Positions 35,337 to 46,905 of a stretch of DNA of 64,000 nt are shown piece after piece; position 1 is the stretch's first letter; each line of letters opens with the position of its first letter. The position numbers were made by a program, and so were the translations under genes. The stretch comes from Phoronis australis (Eukaryota; Phoronida; Phoronidae): contig NMRA01000060.1 of NCBI GenBank assembly GCA_002633005.1, forward strand, positions 1,095,463-1,159,462, read 5' to 3'. The notes beneath the pieces are model-generated. The model saw only the letters and a program-made list of their open reading frames with translations. It was not told where the DNA came from and made no database searches.

Positions 35337-35915
35337 AAGGTCCTTTCACACTTGATGTAAACTGCAAAGTTAACTGAATCGTTCATACCATCTTTGGTAG
35401 TTAACGGAATCGAAGTAAACGGTAGGGGACGCTGTTGTCATCGAAGTAATTGCAAGGCAGTGCTGTTGCATCACATGCATGCTAAGATTTTATTTGATGT
35501 GACAATTTGGGAACATTTACGTGTGGTAATTGACATAAAACTTATTTTTAAATCAATTGGTCATTATTAGAGCAAAATTTAAGCAACTATTAGCGACGAC
35601 ACAGACTTTTAGTTGTTGACGATAGCAGTGGCCCCTGGTGATAACTTCGATGAGACCGCAGTCGATCATTCATACTGCACCGCAGCATCGACGCTCCGCT
35701 GTTAAATCCACTTGTTTACAGCGAAGCTAACCCGCGCAAATAACTTCGATCCAGGACCGAAGTTAACCGTTCATACTGACCACAACTCCACGTCACCTAC
35801 CGTTTACTTCAATGTCGTTAACTACCCAAGGTGGTTTGAAACATTCACTTAATTACGTAGTTTATGTCGACGCTCCGCTCATACCAGAGCTAACTTCAAC
35901 GGAATTTTGTTATTT
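35337..35915. mobile_element. MITE family 'AAGGCCCTTTC', copy 3
   Basis: Starts AAGGTCCTTTCACACT. Contains AAACGGTAGGGGACG, AACTTCGATGAGACCG, GCATCGACGCTCCGC and GGACCGAAGTTAACCG. The order is inverse to copy 2 (19059-19590), and the CAATTGGTCATTATT core is shared. The right terminal repeat is decayed. Confidence 0.7.
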
Positions 35916-36559
35916 TAGATGTATTGGGCTAACCAAATAGACCTAGCAAAGCCTTTAAGTGAAATAAGAAAATGCGAGTTTAATCACGCAAGTGTAAGCC
36001 TGGACAAATGACAAGTGAAGCTGCCTTTTTGCGCCATGTTGTGTCACTGCGAGATCCCAGCACAAACAACAAAAGGTTGTATTGAATAAGGGTCTGAATA
36101 GAACACCAAATGTTGTGTGCGGTTGTTATTCGCAGCTGTTTGAATTAAAAGGTGATTCTCGCGGTGACAATTAGACAAAAGCAAGCCAATACGCCTACTA
36201 ACATTTCGTTACATTTGACAGTTTATAGCACGAGTGGGCTCAGAGGGATGCTCTCAACATACTGTAGGAACCAAATTTTCAGGTGTTACCATTGAAGATA
36301 GGCTTTAACTTGAAGGTCCTATTATCTGAAGTAGAAGAATACCACTATAGCCAATATTTCACGACAATATATTGTGGACTAAAAGTGCTGAATTTTGTAA
36401 ATATTTGACTTCTGAAGTTGAATTCCTCATAAAAAGGTTAATGTCTATATAATTTTTACCCGAGTAAATCATAAAAACTATACAAAATAGACTGGTCATG
36501 TTTCAGTTCTCTAGCGCCCATTGATGATTTTTTGTACCCCTTGAACTATGGTAAACGAT

Positions 36560-36735
36560 TGGTCTGGGACTCTGGTGATGTTGGACAACCGTTGGCATGC
36601 TTTATACATGAGCATGGTTGTTTTTACATGGATTACAGGCTTTTTACAGGGTTTACACATTTTTGCCATGTATTATATGCATTTAGCGTGTGATACGTGT
36701 AAAATTCTCACATGGGAAAAGAGCACAGGTGACGC
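36560..36735. repeat. Relative of the ACACGT-hairpin element at 46690
   Basis: Ends in ACGTGTAAAATTCTCACATG, the same terminal sequence as 46876-46895, preceded by several TTTTTACA and TTTACACA units. Boundaries on the left are uncertain. Confidence 0.45.
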
Positions 36736-37739
36736 CTAACAAAGGACTTATCTGGCCAAGCCTAGAAATCGATGACCTCTTGAGTGGAAACCAAACGGGA
36801 GGTTTTTTGTAATTGAAAGACACTATTGTACAAATGCAGATCTTGCATTGCAGAGTGTGTGATGAGTCTCTGTACACTAGTGCCCTCTTTTAGCTGATTG
36901 GGAACTATTCCCTCCAAACTGTTGAAGAGATATTGGTCATTTTGAGAATCACTTCAACTGCCTTACCTTGTGATATTTTCAGTTAGCATGTGTTAGAGTT
37001 ATCAGCTCATTGTTTTTTTTTTAAAGCGATAGGTTGGAAATATGTTTTATTGTACTTAAACAGGATAAAGGAATTTATTGTGTACAACAGACAGAAGCAC
37101 AAATGCAACCCGCAAGTCCAATAAGTACCAGACTGCCTGCAATTAATGTTTAAGTGCTGTGGGTACATTTTGAGCTTTGCCCGTTACATCATTTACAAGT
37201 AAATGCATTGATTGGCAACTCATGATATTTCAAACCCTTCTTACCCTTGCTTTTGTGCCTTTGTGCACCTAAGGTGAAATTGATGCAGACCGGATTTTTT
37301 CGTTTTAGTCGTAAGCGTACTGGTTGCGGGTACAGGCCATAACCAACGGTACTTTTTTGCCGTAATCTGTATTTCGTGTATAACTTTTCGAAATAACTTA
37401 AAAAATGATGCACGCATCATCTCAGTATGTGCCTTCGTTAACTCAGTTGTATCAGATAAGGCGAAAATGCTGTATTAAGCAAACAGTAACCTTCAATTCC
37501 TATTTAATTAAAACTTAACCTTGCCTAAGGTTTGTAGATATTGTCTCTAGTATGGTGCTTGATGTCAATGTTATTGTCTCAGAAAAGTCAAGTGTTGGAT
37601 AATGAATATTGTTTCGTGCAAAATTATGAGCGCGTTATCAGTTTCCGCCCTCTATTTACAAACGCTGGAGTCCCATGGACCCTCCTTCTAAACTCTGTGA
37701 GGTCCATTTCAATTTCTTGGTGTCCATGAAAACATTCTA

Positions 37740-38001
37740 GGGTCTGTTTCGTGAAAAATGACTTCAACTGAAATTTGTTCTTATGCCCCTTGAAACTATT
37801 TTTGAAAAAAAATTAAGTCTCCTTTGAGCAAAATGCAAAATCTCTGAGAATATACACGTAGGTGCCACCTGGTGAGATAATTTTTGTACTAAACTATTTC
37901 TAGACTGATGCATTTATAATTACTTGACTAAACCTTTATTTCACATTTGTGAAGTGGGAGTATAAGACCAAATTCATGTCACTTTTCTTGAAACAGACCC
38001 C
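37740..38001. mobile_element. MITE with GGGTCTGTTTC ends, copy 1
   Basis: GGGTCTGTTTCGTGAAAAATGAC at the left is the inverse of GTCACTTTTCTTGAAACAGACCC at the right, with few mismatches. The interior TCTGAGAATATACAC and TGACTAAACC.TTATT segments match 61183-61376. A CTCF-like site on the minus strand (37861-37875) lies inside the element. Confidence 0.75.
37861..37875 (-). promoter_or_regulatory. CTCF-like motif
   Basis: On the minus strand TCACCAGGTGGCACC matches CCASYAGRKGGCRSY at 14 of 15 positions. It lies in intron 2, within a MITE. Confidence 0.25.
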
Positions 38002-38354
38002 AGGAATCATTCTGCTGATAAAAAATGATGAAAAATTTCCGAAAATGAGGCAATGGGGTTTGTGTTTGTTTGAGCTGTGCCATCCGCTCAGAGGCTCATT
38101 CCTTATCTGTTGTCTAGAAAAGAATCCCTGGGAATGTTTAAAACTAGATAACCTCAGTCATGCAAAACACCCCGTTTCTCATTGGTGTGGTTCACTTACT
38201 TAGCCTCGTTACCCCCGTACTAAACATATGTGGTTGTATCTATATAAACTAGCTGGTACCAATGTGAAGCACAGGTTAACGAAAGCAGCAGACAAATGGG
38301 CTAATAATGGACAGGTGTAAGTATGAATGTTCACTTATCAAGACATTAAGATTT

Positions 38355-38480
38355 AAGGTCATGTTGGACCCTACAATAATCTTCAAATTTGTCTACCTTC
38401 AGAACATCATATCTCACTAAGGGCTGATGGGATTCTTGTGGAACTATCAGATACTATGTTTTATGCACTGTTTTTGTAAA
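38355..38480 (+). repeat. Repeat family 'GGACCCTAGAAA...ATTTGGCTAAC', fragment 2
   Basis: GGTCATGTTGGACCCTACAA, then AACATCATATCTCACTAAGG and AACTATCAGATACT, parallel 45895-45990 and 54961-55030. Confidence 0.5.
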
Positions 38481-40446
38481 CTCTATTCTTTAAATGTGCC
38501 AGTTTAGCATGGCATGCTATCCAAAATGGGACTGTGAATAGCGTTTGTAAATCCACCGAGTTAATATCAATACGCACGGTCATTTATCTTCAATCGTACC
38601 CTATGTTTGTAGCTTTTAGCTTCTTAGTTCATCGATTTTTAAAAATCGGAAACTTAACTTTGACTATGTTTTTCCAGATGAATACCGCCGTGGTGTTCGT
38701 TTTTAACGATAATTATTAGTTAATGCATTTTGAAAATTCGCCATTATGTACAGGTAGAGATGTTTACTACAGCTTATGGCCGGTTAGTCACACTTAATTG
38801 GGTCTTGCTCGCACAGGACAATGTGGTCATCACCACTGTATCTGCCTCCGGCGCCGCACTCTCTTTGATCACCTAAAAGCCACTCAGAAGGATGAGCTGT
38901 GAAAATTCCCCCATATCTTTAGAAATGCAAGACTTCCTTGTAAGCGTATTTATGGCGAGGTAATCAGTAGTCTTCATGAAGTCCTTCGTTTTTCATCAAA
39001 TAACTTTTTGAAACATTCATTCTCAATCCATAATCGCAACGTTATAATTCAGGCTTTGAAATATTATGCAATTGTCTAGGGTTTCGCGACTGAGCATTTT
39101 TGAAGTGTCTGGGATTTCTAAAAACCCGAACTGCAGGTCTTTGAATTAAAGTTTTCGTGAAGTGCCACTCTGTGCTAATTAGTTCAAGTAAAAATCGCCA
39201 ACTCATGAAAAGAATCCTACGTTGCCACCGTAATCGGTCGAGATTGGGCAACTCGACCGGTTTGCACACCTCAGAATCTTTGGGTTTAGATCACAAACAC
39301 CATGCTGTTGTGGTTAAGTAAGTCACCTCAGGCTGCTGATGTTATTGTTCTTTAGATAACCAGATACATCATAAAAACAATGTGGGACGGCAATAGTATT
39401 TTTAAATTTTCATTTTTTAAAGTTTTTAAGTAGCATATTTGAAAGGCAGACGTGATTAGGTTTTTTAAATTTTGAAAATTGGACTAAAAATGTGACTTTT
39501 ACAACCTAAAGTTATTGTTTAATGTTGCAATAATATGCTCCTCATTAATTCTGCTGGGTGTGCAACATATTTGGGCCAATTACCAAACCAACCAGCCAGC
39601 AGTTGGGTTTTGAGGTAAGCCAAGTGTCATTATGTTCAAACTGGGATAAATCAAAAGTGAATCTTGTCATTCAGGCAATCAATGAACTCCATTTGCTCTT
39701 AATTTTATCATGTTAGAAACGCTAACTTGCTGATTCCAAAGTCATCTTTTCATCTTTTACAACAACGGCAGCCAGCTACTTAAAAAAAAAACAAAGTTAC
39801 ACCAAATCAGTTTTCACCCCAAAAGGGGAGATGGTGCATTCTCCAGATTTTAGAAATCAGGTGAAAAGTGAATGTCGACCAGCCAGATTTTGTTTATAAT
39901 TTAAAGTGTCTGAAGGGTACTTTAAAATTTCCTTCTAAATTTCAACTCCGTGCTTGTTAACAGTAAAGGTTTAAGAAAAGCCTTGAATGAGCAAAATGTG
40001 GGTCCAGGGATAAACAACTAATATTTCTTCAATGATAACACACTCAAAAATCAACCAAATGTCATTCATAGAGTTAATATGCAGCTACAAACTGATACAA
40101 AAATGCATAGCCCACCCAGTTGGTGCCAATTTTTAATGACATGGGGGGAGTCAAAATCAGCCATGGCTCAAGAAAATATGTAGTGCTACCAAAGGCAATC
40201 CAGACTTCTAGATATTACAGAACTGCTGATGTAAAATCGCCAATTTAGGGCACTATGGCGAAACAAGTGAAATTTTATTTAATTGATTTTTTCACAAATG
40301 GTAAGTACTACAAAATAAAGGTTTTGTCAAGTCATGACTTGCACACCATAAACTACCATCAGGCAGTGTTTTGAGAAACTGTGAACATTCCCAACAATGA
40401 AAATACTAAGTTAAGTTCAATTTTTTCATTGTAACCCCAACCTTAG

Positions 40447-40735
40447 ACCTATTACTGCTGCCCAAGAGCATGCCAGAGATCTACATCACCAGGTCTGTGG
40501 TGAGGACTTCTCTATGTTTAGTCTGCACCCAGAAAAGTGGAAGCGCAGGATACGAGAAGCATTATTGCGATCCAAGTCCACTGACCTAGTCTTAACAGAG
40601 ATCCTGGACTTGATCTGCCAGCAGCATGTTCAGATCTGTTACGGGATTCCCCCCGACATTAGGGAATCTCCAGTACTGTTTTTATCGTTTTATTCTACAA
40701 TGACAGAGGGCGCACCTGGTGGTGAATCAAGTCCG
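40447..40735 (+). pseudogene. Exon-like open frame of unknown identity, 3' end in a repeat
   Basis: After a fair acceptor (TTGTAACCCCAACCTTAG at 40446), an uninterrupted frame reads PITAAQEHARDLHHQ, then GEDFSMFSLHPEKWKRRIREA, then STDLVLTEILDLICQQHVQ, then GIPPDIRESP, and stops at 40736. The first 75 or so residues look like a folded, helical protein. The final part (from about 40700) runs into the repeat related to 29346-29647. The arrangement of charged and hydrophobic residues faintly recalls the N-terminal helices of MIF4G-type domains (PAIP1/CTIF), but I would not assign it. It enters in phase 2, so it cannot splice from MAST exon 2, and no strong donor follows. It may be a retrogene or transposon fragment, or an exon of another transcript. 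Confidence 0.35.
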
Positions 40736-40860
40736 TGAGATATGGACGCAACGGTTGTAAACTTACCACATTATGGTACAGTTCTTTGGATCTTTACTCA
40801 TTATTTTCATCACTTCACGGTCTCATTCCCAACAGTGTTTGAAGTCTTAGAAAATTGAAA
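40700..40860 (-). repeat. Fragment related to the 29346-29647 element
   Basis: GTGAATCAAGTCCGTGAGAT and ATGGACGCAACGGTTGTAAAC match the satellite unit. GGATCTTTACTCATTATTTTCATCACTT is the inverse of the flank seen at 59985-60020. Confidence 0.6.
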
Positions 40861-42081
40861 ATGACCAATTTTGATTGGTTGTCTGAAATTGGTGAGATTT
40901 TATTGTACTCAGTTTCTAAAATCCTTCACTCATGCAATGTCTGGTCAGTAAATTACTGAAACTTGTATACTGCTACAATGCATCACAATGAGTGCTGCTC
41001 AAACCACTGTTGTTTTACAAGACCTTTGCTAATTAGCATGCTACTTGTGCTCTAAAGTTCGTCACTAATAGCGGGTTCTTGCGGTGTTTGCGTGTGATGA
41101 AAATATAAAGTATATCTGAGTGTCTAGTAAAAAGAACTCTACAATTGACTTGACTAAGGGTTTCGAATCATTAACCATATAATTTGAATTGTTTCTCTGT
41201 TGCCAAGATCTTAATTGCATGTGTCTTGCCAATTCTGCTGTTCTCAAACTCCTAATGATTTTCAAGGTTTATTTATGACATACTGCTAGGCAAATAATTT
41301 CCTTTGATGTTTTAACTAACATCACCGGGTGACTGTCACAGCTTTATATGTTTGGCATTGTCAGTCTACAACGTTTAATTCCGTGTTAGGATTGGAACAT
41401 CAATGTTCATTTCAACATGCTGATTAAAATGTCAACTTTGTTGTTGATGCTATAAGTAGTAGATTTGAATCAACAAATGTCCAGAGAAATCTTGGATCAC
41501 TTGCTGAAATAGGTGGTTCACCTGATCCACACAGTGTGAAGTAACTTACTGCTTTTCTGACAAAGGGGCTCGGCATACTTTATCTTTAATAAAATTGAAA
41601 CTTAAAATGGCTAATAAGGGTTGAAGTGTTTTAGTAAAGTTGTGGTAAAATAGTACTTAAAGTGCCCTGAAAATGTTCACAAACAGGTGGTTTGAAAATA
41701 GTGCAAACTACAACCATCCTTGCATGACTCTCCATTGTGTTTGCACCATCTGAGTTTGACGTCAGAAGCTTCAACACTCTGTCATGAGCAGACATGTGCA
41801 TCCTGTGCATTGGTTCCGGGAGGCATCATGCAACATTTAGTGCATCCTACTCTGAAAATGATGTGGTGTACACTGTTGCCACATGTGCTTAAGCAAACCG
41901 CTCATGACACAGCTTAGTGCGGTCCTCAGTTGGGATCTCTTATTTAGGGCACTCGCCTCATCTCGCATGACAAAAATTGAATTGGAAAGTAATATTTTAC
42001 CCTTCACTTATTTTGCACAAGACTCTTTGATGGGAATTTCTTGCCTCACTTAAGTCACAGTTAGGTTTTGCACTTTAGAAA

Positions 42082-42525
42082 ATGTCAACACAAGTCATTA
42101 TTAATTCAAGTCATACTCACTCTTTTAACCATGTCAATAAGGTCTACACATTGTATCACCACTTAATTTGTCCAGTTATACAGGAAATCTCATGCTGTTG
42201 TGCTGTTGTTAGCAGTGGTGAAGGGACTGAGCAATGCGTGTTTGTGTCCCTTAGAGCCATATACTCAAAGGAGAATCCTACTAATGGTGGGATAAAGTGT
42301 TCTTATAGTGGACAAGGTCAAAGTAACTTAAATGCTGTTCATTGGATCACGTTGGTAACTCTCCGTCTGCATTTCGTTAAATTCATACGCGGGCAGTTAG
42401 CGATGCTTGGTTTGTTTAACTCTGTTCATTTCGCACACCTGTCAACTACGAAGTCTGTATATTCAGCTTATTTGGCACTAACCCGATTATCAGGAAATAT
42501 GCTTAATTATTTTGTACCGTATAAG
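42082..42525 (+). other. Isolated 148-codon open frame, probably chance
   Basis: Begins at an ATG in reasonable context (AAAATGTCA) and runs 148 codons without introns. The peptide has no recognisable motif, no signal peptide and no obvious domain. Composition (many His, Ser, Val and Leu scattered) is like translated AT-rich non-coding DNA. There is no polyadenylation or promoter signal clearly tied to it. Listed because it is the longest ATG-initiated intact frame here that is not repeat-derived or spliced. Confidence 0.15.
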
Positions 42526-42717
42526 TAGAGAATAACCTTATGTAAATCACTTTGAGAATATTTTGGGCAGAATATTTTATTTGGCGACACGAGAGACTCA
42601 ATGAAGGTCGTTGAATGTAAGGGAACGTCGTTTTCAACAGAAAATGTAAACCACTTTGGAGTGGTTCCTAATGTCACCTATGCTGCTTCTTTGGTGGATT
42701 TATTGGAGCCAGACCCA

Positions 42718-42925
42718 TATGGGCAGGACTAAAAACAAAAGGGTACCCACAGATATGACCAAAAATAAAAAGGTCTGACATAACCAAAAAGGTCCATACT
42801 GACATGACCAAAAATAAAAAAGGTCTCAGTACGGACATGGCAAAAAATAAGAGTTCCCTACAGATCTGACCAAAAACAAAAAAGTTCCACACAGGGCATG
42901 ACCAAAAACAAAAACAAAAAGGCTT
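42718..42925. repeat. Degenerate tandem repeat, A-rich unit of about 37 nt
   Basis: Five to six variable units of the form ACATGACCAAAAATAAAAAG, then GTYC and a CATAC/CACAG spacer. Confidence 0.75.
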
Positions 42926-43544
42926 TTCAGGTCAGGGTTTCTTTCGAAAATTATGTTTCTGGGCTCCCCGTACAGCCTAAATCTGCCTCTGCACTTCATT
43001 GCACTGTCACCTGTCTATATATGTCCTCGTGAGTGACCTCTTGAGATAATCCCCATTTTGCTTGTAGTATGCATCATCAGTACAAGCTGCGTGTAGACTT
43101 ACCTGACATTTAGAACCTGACTTAGATGGTCTGCTTACTGAAGTTGAACCAATAGGCATTCCTCACATATCTTATGTATCAACTATTTTTTTACTACAGT
43201 CCAGTGTGTGGTTGCAACTTTTATGTTATGAAGTTTCATTTTATGGCTTAATCCACTCTGAATCTATCGCAACTGTTATTGTCAATTGTGTTTTTAGAGC
43301 TACTTAAAGTACCCTAGTCCACATTTAGTCTTGTGGTTCGTGGTGTGTTGTTTTGAATTGAAGCACAATCATTTATTTTTATTTGACAATCTTAAAGGTT
43401 TTTGGTGTTACTATAGAACAGAGTTCTGGTTATGTATTTCAATGTCTTACAATTCAGTCCAAAGCCACATGTTACTGACTGACCAATCAGTGTGCAAGAC
43501 ATCAGCTATGTCATATAACGCCACTGTCAATGCACCCTGTAGGC

Positions 43545-43554
43545 TATTTATAAG
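43545..43554 (+). promoter_or_regulatory. Candidate TATA box of an internal promoter
   Basis: TATTTATAAG lies about 330 nt upstream of the ATG of the proposed alternative first exon. If used, transcription would start near 43580, giving a 5' UTR of about 290 nt. AT-rich DNA yields such matches often, so support comes mainly from its position. Confidence 0.25.
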
Positions 43555-43872
43555 GGATTCCTTTAATTATGGGAAGTCAACAGACCTACTGCCTGCTGCC
43601 CTGCCTTGAGTCTTCCTGAACTCAGCTAATCACTTGTATTTGGTTTTGTAAAATCTATCCTTGCTGGAAGGAATGTAGATCTCAAGCAGCACCGTATGAT
43701 GTTTAATTTCTGGATCACTTCTCTGCCTGTGGCAAATTATTTGATATGTTGCTGCCACAGAGACGGAGCATATTATTTCTTGACAACAGTAATTGCTTTG
43801 CTTTGTTCTCTAGACAGCATCTCCGATTACCATTAAAATGATGCATTTGTAAATGATCTAATCCATTTGTGG

Positions 43873-44326
43873 ATGTGCAGTCTATTGGTGAACATGTCAA
43901 ACTCGGAGATGAACTCGTGCGTGTTCTGGAATACATCGACTAGAAATTGCTTCCAATTCCCAACAAAGTTTGATGCAAAAACGAGTGCGAGAAGTTTGTC
44001 GGAAAGTGATTCTGAACGCATGCGCGATTCCATATTGAGTGGCGTTCCCTATGATCATTGCGGGCCATCATGGAGTACAGCACACGAAAAACTCAACAAC
44101 ATGAAGCCGGAGACTGGGCATAAGCGGGTAAACTCGGATATCCAAGTATTTATTGATTCTGGATCGGACACGGAAGACTCAAATGATGGCGACGTTAACA
44201 ACAATGGTGATGATGATAATGATGAAGATGATGGTGATTTGTTTTATGACACGCATCATTGTCATAGTCCCTGTGCTGGAGGTGAAATGGATGAATATGA
44301 TAGTGAAGTGAATGACCTGTGTTGTG
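43873..44326 (+). CDS. Proposed alternative first coding exon of the MAST-like gene (acidic N-terminus)
   Basis: Open frame of 151 codons plus one nucleotide from ATG 43873; ATG 43894 has the better context (A at -3) and would give 144. An in-frame TAA at 43834 closes the frame upstream. The peptide has a Ser/Asp segment, ARSLSESDSERMRDSIL (39-55), and a strongly acidic tract at 95-126 (DSGSDTEDSNDGD, then Asn/Asp/Glu). A Cys/His-containing tail ends at CC (150-151). The donor GTAATT follows at 44327 in phase 1. It can be joined in frame to exon 3, either directly or through the 15-nt microexon at 44395, but not to exon 2. I infer a second promoter giving a short isoform with an acidic rather than basic N-terminus. 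No homologous domain is recognised. An unrelated gene or a chance frame stretched by GAT repeats is possible. Confidence 0.5.
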
Positions 44327-44394
44327 GTAATTACTGTTTTATTCCTTATTACTTTCTCATTACTTTCTAATTAGTTTCTCATTGTTGTTCACAG

Positions 44395-44409
44395 ATGGTA
44401 ATGGGAATG
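44395..44409 (+). CDS. Proposed 15-nt microexon of the MAST-like gene
   Basis: After a 68-nt GT-AG intron with a long pyrimidine tract (TTTCTCATTGTTGTTCACAG), the 15 nt ATGGTAATGGGAATG are followed by a strong donor, GTGAGT. In phase with 43873-44326 they encode D-G-N-G-N, and the leftover G joins CT of exon 3 to make an Ala codon. Being 15 nt and phase 1-1, it can be included or skipped without a frame change, as expected for a cassette microexon. Confidence 0.45.
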
Positions 44410-44564
44410 GTGAGTGTTGCTAAACATGGCTTAAACTTATAAAGTGGTTTTTCGCTCTGTTTATTTGGCTAATAATGAAAATTAGATTTGACCTTTTGCT
44501 CTCATAAAATCCCTCTCGTAATCCTTGCATTTTCACTACCAACCTAATTAAATGACAGGCGATG

Positions 44565-44700
44565 TGCCATTTCCGAACAGGCAATTGACATGTTGATGTT
44601 CGTGTTGGTAAAAAGGAAATAGAATCCTGTCATGGTAAGGAATATTACAAGACTAGTGTCATGAGAGTAAAAGGCCAAATTTTGTCAGCTAAACAGGAAG
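44565..44700. repeat. Diverged fragment of the 15.6/16.9-kb duplicated sequence
   Basis: GGAAATAGAATCCTGTCATG, then GGTAAGGAATATTAC and AAAAGGCCAAATTTTGTCAG, parallel 15789-15870 in order and spacing with many substitutions. The duplicated block therefore includes an interspersed repeat. Confidence 0.5.
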
Positions 44701-44849
44701 ACAGGCATCTTTCAACTAGGTCAGTTGGAACTCAACAGAATTTAAAATGATGAGAACTGAAATATTTTAGCCAGAGACTGGCTGCTTTAATGTCAGGAAT
44801 ACCATGATAGCTTAGACATTCATGATAGGTGAAATGCGATGTTTGGCTT

Positions 44850-45420
44850 CATTGAGCTCTGAATCCTCTGAATACAGTAGTCTGTTTCATAAAAGGATTC
44901 TTGACGTTTTGTAGGACCCTTAAAAATGGCCAAAGTTGGTGACTTGTTGCTGGTCTCAAATCTTGGTAGCTGTAGTCTTCTTCAGCCCGCAGACACTGGC
45001 GGTCCGCCTGAGGCATTTCTGAAGTGGCTTTGTAGTAAGGTCTTTGCATCTCCGTAGGATGCTGGGTGGGCCACCTGTTCCAGTTTACTTCCTGCCTTGG
45101 AGAGTCGGTCTGCTTCCGTGTTGCCGTGGATACTAAAGTTGGAGGGAATCCATTGCTGCTTGTTTGATATCTTACAGGATCTGGTCTCTTTCTCTCATCT
45201 GAAGGCTCTGTAGGAGAGTTTGGCAGTCTGTGAGGAAGACTACCTGATCTGGCAGCCTGTAATGTTCCTGGCGCATTGTCATGGCTACAAGGTATAAGGC
45301 GTTCTCTTCAGCTCTGTAGTTGATGGAGTGAAGGCCAGTGTGGCGATGGACTTGCGTGGCGAGCTTCCGTCTGGGTGTATGATGAAACACCACCTCTCCT
45401 ATTTCAGGCAGAGATAGTTA
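44850..45420 (-). pseudogene. Relic of a non-LTR retrotransposon: RNase H domain
   Basis: Minus-strand frames together encode a LINE-type RNase H, broken by a stop and frameshifts. Reading from 45420 down there is NYRAEENALYL with the catalytic Glu, then VVFLTDCQTLLQSLQ with a catalytic Asp. After a TAA and frameshift near 45170 comes QQWIPSNFSIHGNTEADRLS (the W-I-P-S-H-x-G-x-x-G-N-E-x-A-D motif, with His replaced). It ends in SYGDAKTLLQSHFRNA, the usual sequence after this domain. The first catalytic Asp region is missing. RNase H-bearing LINEs of the I/Jockey type are the best match. It lies antisense to the host gene. Confidence 0.75.
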
Positions 45421-45638
45421 TAGAGTCTTTGATGATTAATAACGTAGCTGTCAATTTTCATTTTATGTTGAGGTTGCAATGAGGGACCAATATGATTTCA
45501 GTGGTTCTTTTGTCTGATGTGTTTAGCATAAACTTGAAACTGGATTAGCTAATGGCGTGTTTTCAATTAGAGTCCTCGGCAAAATAAATGTATCATGTTT
45601 TGCCTGCTTGATCACTATATTTTAATTATCTTCTATTA

Positions 45639-45639
<1 letters not shown>

Positions 45640-45676
<37 letters not shown>
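45640..45676. repeat. (GT)n microsatellite
   Basis: About 18 GT units with one GC interruption. Confidence 0.95.
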
Positions 45677-45680
<4 letters not shown>

Positions 45681-45889
45681 ACATGTTCATGTCTGCGGTG
45701 CAGACTGGACGCCCTCTAGCTGGTCCAATGGGCATCCAAATGGACACCTTGACTCAAATGTAGACCTTCTCATTTGGATGCCCTGTTCATCATTTGGACG
45801 CTCAAACAAAGTAAGCAAGTTATCACTGATGCCTCTGTTAACATAGCAGCAGTTCCAGGAATGTATTAGCCTGTCTAAAGTATGAAAAT

Positions 45890-46065
45890 GGTAAAGTTAT
45901 TTAGGGCCCTAGAAAAATTCCAAATTTGGCTAACTCGGAACATCGTATCTCAGAAACGGCCGATCGCATTTATACAAAACTCTCAGATACTGCACTTTAA
46001 ACATTTTTCCAAAATGCTTTACAGAATTGTTTTTAAAATGTTCCATTTTTGCATAAGAGGAGCTA
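45890..46065 (+). repeat. Repeat family 'GGACCCTAGAAA...ATTTGGCTAAC', fragment 3
   Basis: GGGCCCTAGAAAAATTCC, AATTTGGCTAACTCGGAACA and TCGTATCTCAGAAACGGCCG are followed by the TGTTCCATTTTTGCATAAGAG end shared with 25910-25935. Confidence 0.6.
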
Positions 46066-46689
46066 TATAAATAGGGCTTATGCATAAAGTGAAAACATCA
46101 AGGTCTATGGCCATGAAGATATTCTGGATTTCAACCGATTAAATGCATTGTAAAGTAAGTAAATATCTTGAAAAAAGGGAATTCTGTTTGTTTCAAGATT
46201 AATCTACAAACTTGATCCATTTGCTTCGCATTTTCTTGTTTTTGATTGATGTCAAGGAGGCAACGAACTTGACATCCATAGATAATTGTCAAGTTTATCC
46301 AACTTTCTCCCGTCGGGGTTGTTGCCCATAGCAAGCAGTAGTACTTCGATGGCATGGGCAGAACAAGTAGAGTAATACAGCTGAAAAAAACTTGTAAAGA
46401 TTACGACAACAGCAAAGAACATGTGGATCTCCAATGGCATGAAAATGTCAGGCTACAACATAAGTGCCTGACGGATATTGCAGCATTACTGGTAAATACA
46501 GCGAGATTCGAGTGTCGTTGTATAATTCGAGATGGGCCAATTTAACTTTTAGTCATATAAACGCAGTTGAGCAGTTCAGCCGTCACTGGTCATGGATTTT
46601 CCGAGAATTTGGGAAGCCTATTTTGGATGCCCCAACCTACGATTCCGTAAATAAATAGTGCTTCAATACAAACACGTGAAGTGAACAGT

Positions 46690-46905
46690 TTTTAACCGTG
46701 ACGGGTTTCGTGGGAACTGTCCCACGTCTTCAGATGGTTATTCTCAAATAACCAGCCCAGAGCTGTATACAGGGAAAATCAGTACAGCCACACGTTTTTT
46801 TACACGTTAGCGTGGCAGTTTGACACGTATTACACGTTTTTTTTACACGTTTGACACGCTCAAAAGCGTGTCAAACGTGTAAAATTCTCACCCGGGAGAG
46901 TTACA
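46690..46905. repeat. Element ending in a perfect 20-bp hairpin (ACACGT units)
   Basis: Positions 46841-46860 and 46865-46884 are exact 20-nt reverse complements (TTTTACACGTTTGACACGCT) around the loop CAAA. Upstream are further TACACGT/GACACGT units. The terminal ACGTGTAAAATTCTCAC is shared with 36700-36716. It is a strong cruciform or hairpin-forming site. Confidence 0.75.
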
